From the NCBI RefSeq assembly GCF_040958095.1, contig NC_091214.1, positions 10,201,371 through 10,265,370 of the forward strand: a stretch of 64,000 nt of DNA, read 5' to 3'. The translations under genes and the position numbers were made by a program. Below the pieces are notes generated by a model. It was given only the letters and a program-made list of their open reading frames with translations. It was not told where the DNA came from and made no database searches. Source of the DNA: Procambarus clarkii. Taxonomy: Eukaryota; Arthropoda; Malacostraca; Decapoda; Cambaridae. This document shows, piece after piece, positions 20,296 to 31,300 of this stretch. Within the stretch, counting starts at the first letter, position 1. Each line of letters begins with the position of its first letter.

Positions 20296-22795
20296 TAATA
20301 ATAATAATAATAATAATAATTTATATTTAGGTAAGGTACATACATACAATAAATTTTTACAAAGATTGGTTGACTTATAGGTAGAGCTAGTACATACAAT
20401 GCCTAAAGCCACTATTACGCAAAGCGTTTCGGGCATGATAAACTTAAATGACAAGCTTAATACTAATTGAGCATAATGAGTAGAATGAAAACATAGATGA
20501 AAAAGCAGCACAAATACAATTATGTCGACAAACAGCGCTCTTTAAAGAAAAACAGACATTGGTTGACAATAGAAGGGTAAGGTAGGTTACAGGGAATTTA
20601 TTAGGTATAGCTTCGTTTTTAACTTAAACTGGTTGAGAAAGGTACAGTCTTTAACATGGTTGGGAAGGTCATTCCACATTCTGGGCCCCTTGATTTGTAG
20701 AGCATTTCTAGTTTGATTAAGTCGTACTCTAGGAATATCAAAACTGTATTTATTTCTGGTGTGGTTCTCATGGGTTCTGTTACAACCTTCTATGAAGCTT
20801 TTGAGATCAGGATTGGCATTATAGTTTAGCGTTTTATATATGTATACTACACATGAGAGAATGTGCAGTGACTTAATGTCTAACATATTCAGAGATTTGA
20901 GTAGGGGTACCGAGTGATGTCTGGGGCCAGAATTGGATATTGTCCTAATAGCAGCTTTGTGTTGAGTAATTAGAGGACGTAAGTGATTTTGGGTAGTAGA
21001 GCCCCAAGCACAAATACCATAGTTGAGATATGGATAGATAAGGGAGTAATAGAGAGTCACCAGGGCAGGGCGTGGTACATAATATCTGATCTTAGAAAGA
21101 ATGCCCACAGTTTTTGAAACTATTTTTGATATGTTTAGAATGTGCCCCTGGAAATTCAGCTTGTGGTCAATGAGAATGCCAAGGAATTTGCCATCTAATT
21201 TGTTACAAATTTGGGTATTGTTTATTTTGAGATTTATTTGATTAGAGGATTTATTGCCAAACAGAATATAGAAAGTTTTGTCAAAGTTAAGGGTGAGTTT
21301 GTTGGCAGTTAGCCACAGATGGACTTTATTTAGCTCAGTATTTACTGTGGCATTTAGAGCAAGGGGATCAGGACTGGAGTAAATGAATGTTGTGTCGTCA
21401 GCAAATAGAATTGGTTCGAGGTGTTGGGAGGCATTTGGAAGGTCATTAATGTAGATGAGAAAGAGGAGAGGGCCAAGTATGCTGCCCTGGGGAACACCAA
21501 TGTTGATGGGTAGGGTGGGAGAAATTGTATTATTCACAGGAACATATTGGAGCCTGTCAGTAAGGTAGGTTTTGAGGTATTGTAGGGAGTGTCCTCTGAC
21601 TCCATAATGATGTAATTTAAGAAGAAGCTTTTGGTGGTTGACAGTATCAAAAGCTTTACGCAGGTCCACAAATAACCCAACAGGGAACTCATTTTTATCA
21701 AGAGCTGTATGAATCGAGTTAAGCATACTAATAAGTGCATCGTTAGTGCTTTTTTTGGGTCTGAAGCCATATTGGCAAGGGCTAAGTATATTGAGTTTGG
21801 CTAGATATGAGTAAAGCTGCTTATAGATTAGTTTTTCAAAATTTTTTGACAAGTTTGGCAGGATTGATATAGGTCTGTAGTTGTTAACATCTGTGAGATC
21901 ACCACATTTGTGGACAGGCGTTACTCTCGCTTTTTTTAGAATATCTGGAAAGGTTTGGAGTTCAAGTGACTTGTTGAAGAGCAAAGCAATAGCAGGGGCT
22001 AAAGATCTGGAGGCTTTTTTGTAAATTAAAGTTGGTATCTCCTCAAGGGCACCACACTTGGTTTTAAGGGAAAGGATTATCTCATTGACGTCAGTGGAAT
22101 TAATAGGCTTTAGGTACAGAGACTGTGGATAGTTACCTGTAAGATAGTCCTTAATGTCAGTACTGGAAGATGGAATATCATTTGCAAGGGATGAACCAAT
22201 GGAAGAGAAGAACCTATTGAACTCAATAGCAGAATCAGAGGCTGAAAGCTGACCATCGTTATGAGACAGGAGAGTCGGTTTGTTATTTAAAGACTTCTTT
22301 GATCCCAATATTTGTGAAATTGTTCTCCAAGTTTGTTTAATGTTGCTCTTTATTTGGGTAAATTTATCTTCGTAGTATTTAGTTTTGGCTCGTCTAATTA
22401 TCTTAGATAGCAATAATGAGTAATTCTTTGAGAATTCTGTGGAGACAATTCCTAACCTATACTTCTTCTCAAGGTCATGTTTTTTATTAATAGATTTAAG
22501 TATTCCCTTTGTAAGCCAGGGATTGTTAAGCCTTTTGGTTGTGACTTGTTTTGTAAGCATAGGACAGTGAGTATTATAAAGGCTAAGAGTTTTTTGAAGA
22601 AAAGATTGCACTGCTAGGTTGATGTCCTCTATGTTACCTAACTCGGACTCCCAGTTGACATTATCAGCAGCAGTTATAAAATTGTCAATAGCAGTTTCAT
22701 TGTGTAGTCTAAAACGTATCTCTCTTGACTCAAGAGGTGGTTTGCTAATGTTAGTTAAGAGAAATGTGGGGTAATGGTCTGTAGTGCTATCGGTG
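20296..22795 (-). mobile_element. LINE-1 (CR1/L2-like), 5'-truncated, nested in LINE-2
   Basis: 2,500-bp minus-strand insertion. The 3' end is an (aat)n run at 20296-20320; the 5' end at 22795 stops inside the endonuclease domain. A 4-bp duplication ATTC flanks it (20292-20295 and 22796-22799). Removing it restores the LINE-2 frame, which dates LINE-1 as the younger of the two. Its RT frame is uninterrupted, so it was recent when the array formed. Confidence 0.9.
20587..22795 (-). CDS. LINE-1 ORF2 fragment: endonuclease end + complete reverse transcriptase
   Basis: About 735 codons without a stop. It opens with the last endonuclease motif (TTDHYPTFLL), then a linker, then all RT blocks: [59 protein letters not shown], the catalytic FADD near 21405, and thumb/C-terminal motifs LNYGICAWGS and IKGPRMWNDLP. 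In life such a protein copies LINE RNA at a nick. Being truncated upstream and with no start codon of its own, this copy cannot make the whole protein. It is the best-preserved RT of the window and the reference for the derived copies in B, C, D and X. Confidence 0.9.
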
Positions 22796-23138
22796 ATTCG
22801 ATGATTTGCTTCCAAATAAAATGTAGTAGGTCTTTTCTATGTTAGTGTTAGTTTGTTAGTTGACGTCCATAGGTGGATTTTTTTTAGTTCATTATTCACA
22901 ACATTATTTAGTGTATATGGGTTTGGGTCTGAATAGATGAGGGTAGTATCATCAGCAAACAATATAGGTTTAAGAATGTTAGAGACATTAGGCAGATCAT
23001 TGATATATATAAGAAATAGAAGAGGTCCTAAGATGCTGCCCTGTGGCACGCCAACGGTTATTTTTAGAGTGGAAGAGGTTGTATCTTTGATGGTTACACA
23101 TTGGTGTCTGTCACTAACATAGGATCGGATATAGTCCA
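22796..23138 (-). pseudogene. LINE-2, 5' part of the interrupted RT
   Basis: Minus strand: IRSYVSDRHQCVTI, VPQGSILGPLLFLIYINDLP, FADDTTLIYSDP, NKLTLT, then a one-base lesion (stop TAG) before TYYILFGSKSS, where LINE-1 was inserted. Upstream it ends abruptly at 23138 against inverted-repeat arm 2. FADD is intact. Confidence 0.85.
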
Positions 23139-23486
23139 GGACCTAGATTCACGAAGCTCCATGTATTTCTTCGTAAGTAGGTATGCTACGAAGGTTCCTA
23201 AGTATGCCCTAAGAAGATGCTTAGGTGCAATTCACGTAGGTCCACTTAGGAAGATATTTGTTTCTTCACCTGCGTGCCGATAGAGGTCACTACTGTGTTT
23301 CGTTTGACCAATCAGAGAGCAGGCAACATTCTTCATATTGAAGATTTAGCGCTGGCTTATCTGAGCTCTACTGCCTCCTATTTACCGTGAATTTTCTTAT
23401 AAAATTAGTATATTTCGAAGTAAACCTATGTTTTTTCAACTTCTACAGCCAGCACAGACATTGTAGTAAACAAATATGTTACATTT
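23139..23486 (-). repeat. Inverted-repeat arm 2
   Basis: 348 bp, the reverse complement of arm 1 at 18776-19121 with scattered differences; begins ggacctagattcacgaag. It abuts LINE-2 on the left. On the right it is interrupted at 23487 by the LTR below: the equivalent place in arm 1 continues without a break. Confidence 0.75.
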
Positions 23487-25455
23487 TGTGGGAGTATGTC
23501 TCCCAAGATTCTCCCACAGCTGACTTGAATGGCTCATTGCAGTGCACCAACTTCGTGCACAAGGCCCTATCTTTTAACCCTGGATAGTGACCTGGCATGT
23601 TGGGTATCTCCAGAATGCCCACTTAACCAGGAACACTTTCATAATACGGAAGCCGCCGTATGTCCAGGCAGGAAGTAGATACAGGGAGTTAAGCATACTT
23701 GCCACCAAGGGTCAGTGAGTACATTGGCTGGGCCAGAGTGAGAGTAGAGGGGAGACGCCAACGACCGTCTGACCTCTGGGATCAACCGGCATGATGAAGA
23801 ATAACAGCTATGACGTGGTAGTGACGTGTTCATGACGTAACTCCTGCTACTGATCATCGAACGGTCAATATGATTGGTTCCCGCTCATTTGCTGCAATGC
23901 TATTGGTCAAATTGTAACTCTTTTTGTGTTGTGTGCCACAAGATGCTCTGAGCTTCAGGAAACAGCATTCTTGTGAGGGAACTCTTGCATAGAGGACGTG
24001 TCCTGTTCTGTCTTACGGCCAATAGATAGAACACTGTCTATTCTTCACCATCAAGTTAACTCAGCGTCTCTGCAGTATACCAGACACTCGCCCAGAATCA
24101 CGAGTGTGAATATATTGTTCAGAAGCCTAAAGTGACAAATCTCCAGAGCGAAACAGACTGGTATCAGGTAATCCCTGGTGACAAAGATCGTTGTGAGTGA
24201 CTTAGAGTGAACTAAGGCAGTGCCGCCGCCTAAGTAACCTGTGTGTGACTTTACCACAAATATACCTGCATGGTACTACAGCTGCCGCCAGCCGATACTC
24301 GTCCCGAGCGTGTACCTCAATACATCAGTACCTCGAGGCGCCCGCCGCCCTCACTGTTCCACGTGATGTCACCACCTTACTCACCGCCAGTGCCAGTGTG
24401 TGTCCACGTGTATCTGTCTGTTAAGCATACAGCACACCCTCCTGCAGTACCCCCGTGTCAAGTACGGATTGTGAGAAGCCTGTCGTCAATGGTCTCACGT
24501 CAGAATGAGCGCCCAGCTGTCAGGCCACCTACGAGTTCTTGCATAAATGTGCCTGAGTGAGTGAGTGAGTAAAGAGAGGTACCTTATCTGTAAGTACAAG
24601 ATCTTGTCATTGTTTTATTGTGTCTGTGTTGATCTGAGGAATCAACCACAGTTCTCACCTTCTCATACCTGTCACAGGTTATAGGTGGATCGACGGTGTA
24701 TGCGTGTTTATCTGTGTGGTATCACGGCATTTTACTCGTCTGTGAATGTGAGCTTCACATACACCACACATTTAGTTATTGTGTGTGATTATTAATTTGC
24801 ATGTTATTGCCTGTCCCATTGAAAGTGCCATTGTGTTTATTGCATATCATCATTAACGAGTATCCGGTTGGAACTCTTGTGATCCCTTTGCATACAGGCA
24901 GTTAGGTTGCTGTGTTAATGATTGGCTGTCAACTGTGTTAAGTTAGGTGTTTCGCCACGAGTGGATACGAGTCGATTAGCCAGACGTCAAGAGTCTCGAT
25001 AACGCAACCATAGCTTTGCTGACGCCAATCTAAAGTAAATCAAGCACCCTTTGTATTAGTGGTTAAGTTAGTAAATAAACTACTGTTAAGCTTTATGCGG
25101 TGTTTCCGTTGAACCACTTCTGAATACTGCCAATATTACTCAAGCCTTCAGCTCTAGTTGTCTTCAACACCGAGTTGCCTAATTCACTAAACTATAAATG
25201 TGATGAGGACCCTAGGAGTCCCTTAAAGTGTAAAATCATTGAGGAGATTCCAACGATCAACGTGGAGCAGGACCAGGTGAGGCTAGTCTCAGAAGAGACC
25301 CTCACGGACTCTAACTCGACCTTGCTCCCAGGACCTGTACGGTTGCTCTCGTAGTTTCTATTCTGCTAATTCCGACAGTTTCGTGAAGCGTCTGCCACAT
25401 GTACATTGGCGACGTACGCATTGCAGTCGTGAAAGTAAAAAAGAAAACCCCCACA
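23487..25455 (+). repeat. Long 5' LTR (1,969 bp) of a second LTR retrotransposon
   Basis: Starts TGTGGGAG and ends CCCCCACA, so the ends are the inverted pair TGTGGG/CCCACA. It is followed two bases later by a tRNA-Lys-type primer-binding site. The left edge interrupts arm 2, proving insertion. A candidate polyadenylation signal AATAAA is at about 25073. No long ORF lies inside. No second LTR lies in the window, so the right limit relies on the CA end and the PBS. The clade is unknown (BEL/Pao and gypsy both possible). Confidence 0.72.
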
Positions 25456-25457
25456 TC

Positions 25458-25475
25458 TGGCGCCCAACGTGATTG
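25458..25475 (+). promoter_or_regulatory. Primer-binding site, tRNA-Lys type
   Basis: TGGCGCCCAACGTG directly after the LTR (2-base spacer). This matches the first 14 bases of the familiar PBS complementary to the 3' end of tRNA-Lys(1,2); the match stops there. Confidence 0.75.
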
Positions 25476-25546
25476 GCTTAGTTGGAACCTATGAGCTAGG
25501 TTGTACGGTAAAATTTCGCACTTAAATTTTCTCTGAAAATTCAAAA

Positions 25547-25745
25547 GTGACAAGCAGTATTCAGAGGATGTTTAACACCTTGTTAGGTACACACACCGCC
25601 AGTATGTCTGAGTGTGTAGAGTACAAACAGCACTACCTGCATCTTCACCTGGCCTTGACCGCTCGTAGACCTGACGACTACGACACTCTTACTGAGCAAG
25701 AGTGTAAGGAACGAGTGGAACAGCACATGAGGCCATGGAAGAGGT
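25547..25745 (+). pseudogene. gag start of the second LTR element (truncated)
   Basis: Open frame of about 66 codons downstream of the PBS; an ATG lies at 25569-25571 (MFNTLLG), and the frame extends a little upstream of it. It is acidic/basic mixed, with LALTARRPDDYDTLTEQ. It is cut at 25745 by the (aat)n end of LINE-1b. I do not recognise the family; gag is inferred from position. Confidence 0.45.
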
Positions 25746-27066
25746 GATAATAATAATAATAATAATTTTTATTTAGGTAAGGTACATACATAAAGAGATT
25801 TTACAATGTTTGTTGGCTTTATAGATAGAGCTAGTACATACAATGCCTAAAGCCACTATTACGCAAAGCATTTCGGGCAGGAAAAACATTAATGACTAAA
25901 GCTTAAACTAATGGGTAAAAAGAATAAAATGTGTTGAGTACAAATAAAAATAGAGGTAAAAGAGGGGGGAACATTGTTGAAAAAGCAGCACAAATACAAT
26001 TACAAATTATTACAGAAAATTACATTCAAACAGCGTTGATTTGAAAAAAACAAAACAAAAAAAGCATACATGGGTTGACAACAGAGGGGTAAGGTAGGTT
26101 ACAGGGAATTTATTAGGTATTGCTTCGTTTTTAACTTAAACTGGTTGAGAGAGGTACAGTCTTTAACATGGTTGGGAAGGTCATTCCACATTCTGGGCCC
26201 CTTGATTTGTAGAGCATTTCTGGTTTGATTAAGTCGTACTCTAGGAATATCAAAACTGTATTTATTTCTGGTGTGGTGCTCATAGGTTCTGTTACAACCT
26301 TCTATGAAGCTTTTGAGATCGGGATTGGCATTATAGTTTAGCGTTTTATATATGTATAATACACATGAGAGAATGTGCAGTGACTTAATGTCTAACATAT
26401 TCAGAGATTTGAGTAGGGGTACCGAGTGATGTCTGGGGCCAGAATTGGATATTGTCCTAATAGCAGATTTGTGTTGAGTAATTAGAGGACGTAAGTGATT
26501 TTGGGTAGTAGAGCCCCAAGCACAAATACCATAGTTGAGATATGGATAGATAAGGGAGTAATAGAGAGTCACCAGGGCAGGGCGTGGTACATAATATCTG
26601 ATCTTAGAAAGAATGCCCACAGTTTTTGAAACTTTTTTTTATATGTTTAGAATGTGTCCCTGGAAATTCAGCTTGTGGTCAATGAGAATGCCAAGGAATT
26701 TGCCATCTAATTTGTTACAAATTTGGGTATTGTTTATTTTGAGATTTATTTGATTAGAGGATTTATTGCCAAACAGAATATAGAAAGTTTTGTCAATGTT
26801 AAGGGTGAGTTTGTTGGCAGTTAGCCACAGATGGACTTTATTTAGCTCAGTATTTACTGTGGCATTTAGAGCAAGGGGATCAGGACTGGAGTAAATGAAG
26901 GTTGTTTTGTCAGCAAATAGAATTGGTTTGAGGTGTTGGGAGGCATTTGGAAGGTCATTAATGTAGATGAGAAAGAGGAGAGGGCCAAGTATGCTGCCCT
27001 GGGGAACACCAATGTTGATGGGTAGGGTGGGAGAAATTGTATTATTCACAGAAACACATTGGAGCC
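25746..27066 (-). mobile_element. LINE-1b: second LINE-1 copy, array junction partner
   Basis: The 3' end (aat)n is at 25746, the 3' UTR to 26098, and RT C-terminal coding at 26099-27062. It has a one-base frameshift in a T run near 26636. The second catalytic aspartate is lost (FADK instead of FADD near 26912). It differs from LINE-1 at diagnostic sites: aatgtgtccctgg, caatgttaag, ggtttgagg, cagaaacac. At 27066 it joins directly, mid-gene, to the gypsy leader (27067), the junction that defines the tandem array. Confidence 0.88.
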
Positions 27067-27633
27067 TTAACTATATGATACTTACAGAATTAGCGTTCTT
27101 TGTGCTCTGAAAAAAGAAAGCTAATTCCCTACCTGAGTAAATATTATCATCTCTGACCGACGTTTAGGGGTGCGAGTGTCAACTGGTGATGAGAACTGTT
27201 GTTCAGGTCCCAACTCAACAGCATACTCCGTGCTAGAGGAAGTATGGCGCTCTGTATCTTTCTTTGGTCGGATTGCACAAGATAGGGTGCGTGGCCCGAA
27301 GACAAACCAAAGTACCAGGGTACCAAAATGATGATCTGCCTGAATTTGAGAAATATTCTAGGGACGAAAAAGGTGGAATACACGAGTAATAACACTGAGT
27401 GATGGACGACCAATTAAGAGAGTGACTGAGGCCTCCAGTCACCACGTAATCCACAGTTATCCAACACTCACAATATGTTACCCTCGAAATGCACAAAATA
27501 CACAGCACCATATAAATATTAAAAGTTATGAAAATATTGAATAGCAACTGTATCAATGCCAAGTACACTTACCACAAATTGATGTTCTAATACTAGTACC
27601 TGAGTGAGGCCTCCCGGACAGGCCCCCATTAAA

Positions 27634-28328
27634 TGTGAAGGAAAAAAGAAGCGTAGGTGTTCGGCAGTCCTCCTAATGGCTGGTGTCAATGCCAATCACA
27701 TTTACAAAAGAAAAGTTGACTGCGTGGCTGTTGCCTCCTGTGGTTAAGTAAGGGAAAACACGCAAAGCAAATCGTATGAACAATGAAACTTTAATTAACT
27801 TGAAAACAAATATGAACAAAGACAATCCCTTGGCTATGTACAGTGCAAACAAACAAGATTATAAAGTCAAAAAATAACATAAAATAAAATAGTGGGTTAC
27901 GTTACTCTACAATGAATAAAGACAAAAAATGAATTATCAGGGGCTGAGAATATTTGCTGGCTAAACACATCCAGTATTACAGAGAGCGTATATTAGATAG
28001 GTGTGTCAGCTTTGAGAGCACAGAATATTCTAAATCCAATAGCTTGTACACGCTCAGTCATCGGCTATGTAAATGGCGCTGAAGTGGAGTGCAGACGACG
28101 ATCCACCAATGGGACGTGTGCTAGCTGGAAGTGGTGATTTGGTGATCGACGAAGGTGGAGGGGGGAGGTGGAGAGCGAGTGTCTGATACGTATGCGCCCT
28201 GGCAGAAACGTATTTTACTCATTATGTACTACACTTGCTTGTAGTATCTAGATGTTGTAGATGTACTGAAGTAACATGATGATAGGAAAGAGCAGGCCAA
28301 ATCTCTTTTGAAGGAGATTGTCGTAACA
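27634..28328 (-). repeat. Gmr1-like LTR in unit B
   Basis: 695-bp copy without the 6-bp duplication of unit A. It is accompanied by 567 bp of leader but no gag or pol, so it is a duplication fragment rather than a solo LTR from recombination. Its promoter, if alive, would read into the leader and on into LINE-1b in the sense direction. Confidence 0.9.
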
Positions 28329-31300
28329 AGCTATATACATAACAGTAAAATAATGACACCTACAATTAATGATAACTAGAAAATAGTAATTGGTAACTCC
28401 ATCTGAACGAAAACTTAATACCAAATTTCTTAGATGTTTTTCGTAATATAAAGATTGACAGTAAAATATCTTATTCATTATGGAGTAATTAACAACAAAA
28501 TAAACTTTATTTTCATTGCAGAACATATATCAGAGCATACTAGTGACTCTGGCATTTAAAATAGTGTTATTTTTAAACAATTCGGTTGTAAACCCACAGA
28601 ACCGCCTATGCGCCGAATACAACATGGTATATAATTCATTACTTTAAATTCCATAAATAATCATTAATAATTTTCGGCAGCTATCGAGGTACTCCATAGG
28701 TAAATTCCTGTACTCTAACAAGATGCTACTTGCTGTTTAGTTGTTTAAATTCTTGGAAAATCGTAATGACCAGCGACATAAAATATAACAAGGAAATAGT
28801 AGCTGGTAACTGCAGGTGAACAAAAAATTTAATTCCAAATTGGTTAGATGTTTTCCTAAATATAAAGATCGACCTGAAGGAATTTTATGAATTATGGATT
28901 AATTAAGCAAAAAAACGTTTTTGATTAATTTTACTTGAAGAACAGAAATCAGAGAATAGTTAGTGAGTATATTTATATTGTATAATGGGAGAAAGCCCCT
29001 GGTAGCCACGAATTAAAATAGATGTAATTATCAAGAAAATAACGTCCAAAAACAGCCGTAGGGACAAACGGCATATGATGACGTTACTTCTAAGAGGACA
29101 GGTTGCTTGTTCTAGCTTGCTAAGCATTTGCGGTATCTTTGGGGGTGCTCCGCCGGAACCCCCAAAGTGATAAGCCTGCAGATAGGTAAGATATATTACC
29201 ATGAATTGTAATTAGTGTAAATTCAAATATTGCAACTATCAATTGCTAACTATATAGATGTAACTATTAATTGTAATTGATTGAATACTTTAACATTATA
29301 ATGATTATTCATTATAATTATTCTTTAATACTTTATTGTTATGCATTAGTCACTAATTATTTATCATTCACCCTAATTAGCTATTTGATTCATTAAAAAT
29401 AATTGCTTATCATTATACTATTTGTTATTATTATATTATTTATTATATAATTATAATCATTTATTATTAATATAAGAACATAAGAACATAAGAACAAAGG
29501 CAACTGCAGAAGGCCTATTGGCCCATACGAGGCAGCTCCTATTTATAACCACCCAATCCCACTCATATACTTGTCCAACCCGCGCTTGAAACAATCGAGG
29601 GACCCCACCTCCAGCACGTTACGTGGTAATTGGTAATCAACAACCCTGTTACTGAAACAGTATTTACCCAAGTCTTTCCTAAATCTAAACTTATCCAATT
29701 TATACCATATATATATATAATTTATACCATATATATATTAATATATTATTTATTATTATTAATTTATTATTTATTATTAATTTATTATTTATTATTAATT
29801 TATTATTTATTATTAATTTATTATTTACTATTATAAAATAAACAAGTCCCCAATCTGAGCGCGTTTTCTTCCAGCCGCAGAAAACAGGAACATATGTGGA
29901 AGCTTTGGGACCGTTACGATGAAAAACAGATAAGCACCTCGCAGTTCCTCGAGGAATGTTCGCGTTTTATCCCAGAAAGTTCCTGAACTAGAATTAGAAA
30001 ACAGCAGTCCGATTCCTGGTTGTTATTTTTCTTAAGCTAGTTGTAAATGATAATGTAAAAAATAGCCATTGAGGTCTGATTAACACTTTATGACCATATT
30101 ATCTATGTTTTCCTCCACTACTCAAAAGTTGAGTATGGGGTGCATAATAAATTAGCCTCGCCTTCAGTGGCACCTTTGGGCCGGATTCAGGAAGGTACTT
30201 ACGAAGGTTTTTCCTCTTAGCTAAGAGCGTTTTCCGTCTTAGCGCCTTCGTGGCGGCTACGTCCGTATTCAATTAACTACCCTAAGTGGAAAAATCTTCG
30301 TAAGTTCATTCCGGGATTTAAGTGTGGTTTCGACCACTCGTAGCTTTACGTAAACTGGATATAAGTCATTTTTTCTCTACTACATAACACTGGGATCGAT
30401 TTATGATATTGGAACATGACCAAAATATTATAGCTGGTGAATCTAGTGAAGAGTAATCCTTCGTGTTAGTTATATATGCATTCTCTGCTTGAAACTTGAA
30501 GTAAATATGTGTTTGATGATAGTAGAATTAGTTTTATAATAGCAAGATATTATACCAGTAGTTATTAAGTAAATAAACACTGGTGAACATGAAATATGAG
30601 AGAAGGTGATGAGCCCTGCCTGATGGGATCATTTACTATCACCAAATGCCCCTGTTCACCTAGTAGTAAGGGTGTACCTTAGCTATACATACCCATTTCT
30701 TTTATTTATTATTTATTTATTTATTTATGCATATACAAGAATGTACATAAGGAATGTGAGGATACAATTATGGTAATTACAGTCTTGTAAAGCCACTAGC
30801 ACGCGCAGCGTTTCGGGCAGGTCCTTAATCTAAGAAAATTTTAAGGAGGTAAATACTTGCAAAATTTATAGACAAAAAAATGATAACAGATTACATGGAA
30901 TGAAAAAAAAAAAGATGAGAGAAAATTATAGGTACAGTATATTAAAGCACATAGGTAGCTATGATTGATTGCAATGACAGCTTAAAATGGTAGTTGACAA
31001 CAAATTGGTAGGCACAATACAGCAGAAACAATATAAGATTGATTGCAATGACAGCTTGAATGGTAGTTGACAAAATTGGTAGTCACAATACAGCATATGG
31101 CTAGCACATGGCTATGGCTATTTCTAATTTATTTAGTTTGGTTTTATTTTGAAATTAAATCTGGGTGAGACATAAAATAAAAATATGCTGCACAAATGAT
31201 GTTAGGTAAGGAAGAGGGTAAAAATGTCAAAAACTTTATTCATTGAATACTTAAAGCTATAATTATGACTATATAGACTACTAAAAAAGAGAGAGGGAAG

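Larger units (their letters stand above)
12520..21554. repeat. Array unit A (9,035 bp)
   Basis: Leftmost copy. Its left side is continuous with the gypsy gag leader, so this is the original, non-junction side of the duplication. Its right side continues through an intact LINE-1 into spacer X. Private features: 6-bp duplication in the LTR near 13243 and a 6-bp insertion near 18203. Contents are itemised below and recur in B, C and D. Confidence 0.9.

Noticed and set aside
29630..29836. 68-codon Tyr/Leu/Ile-rich ORF in unit B
   Set aside because: It translates the AT minisatellite; it appears only because that repeat expanded in unit B.
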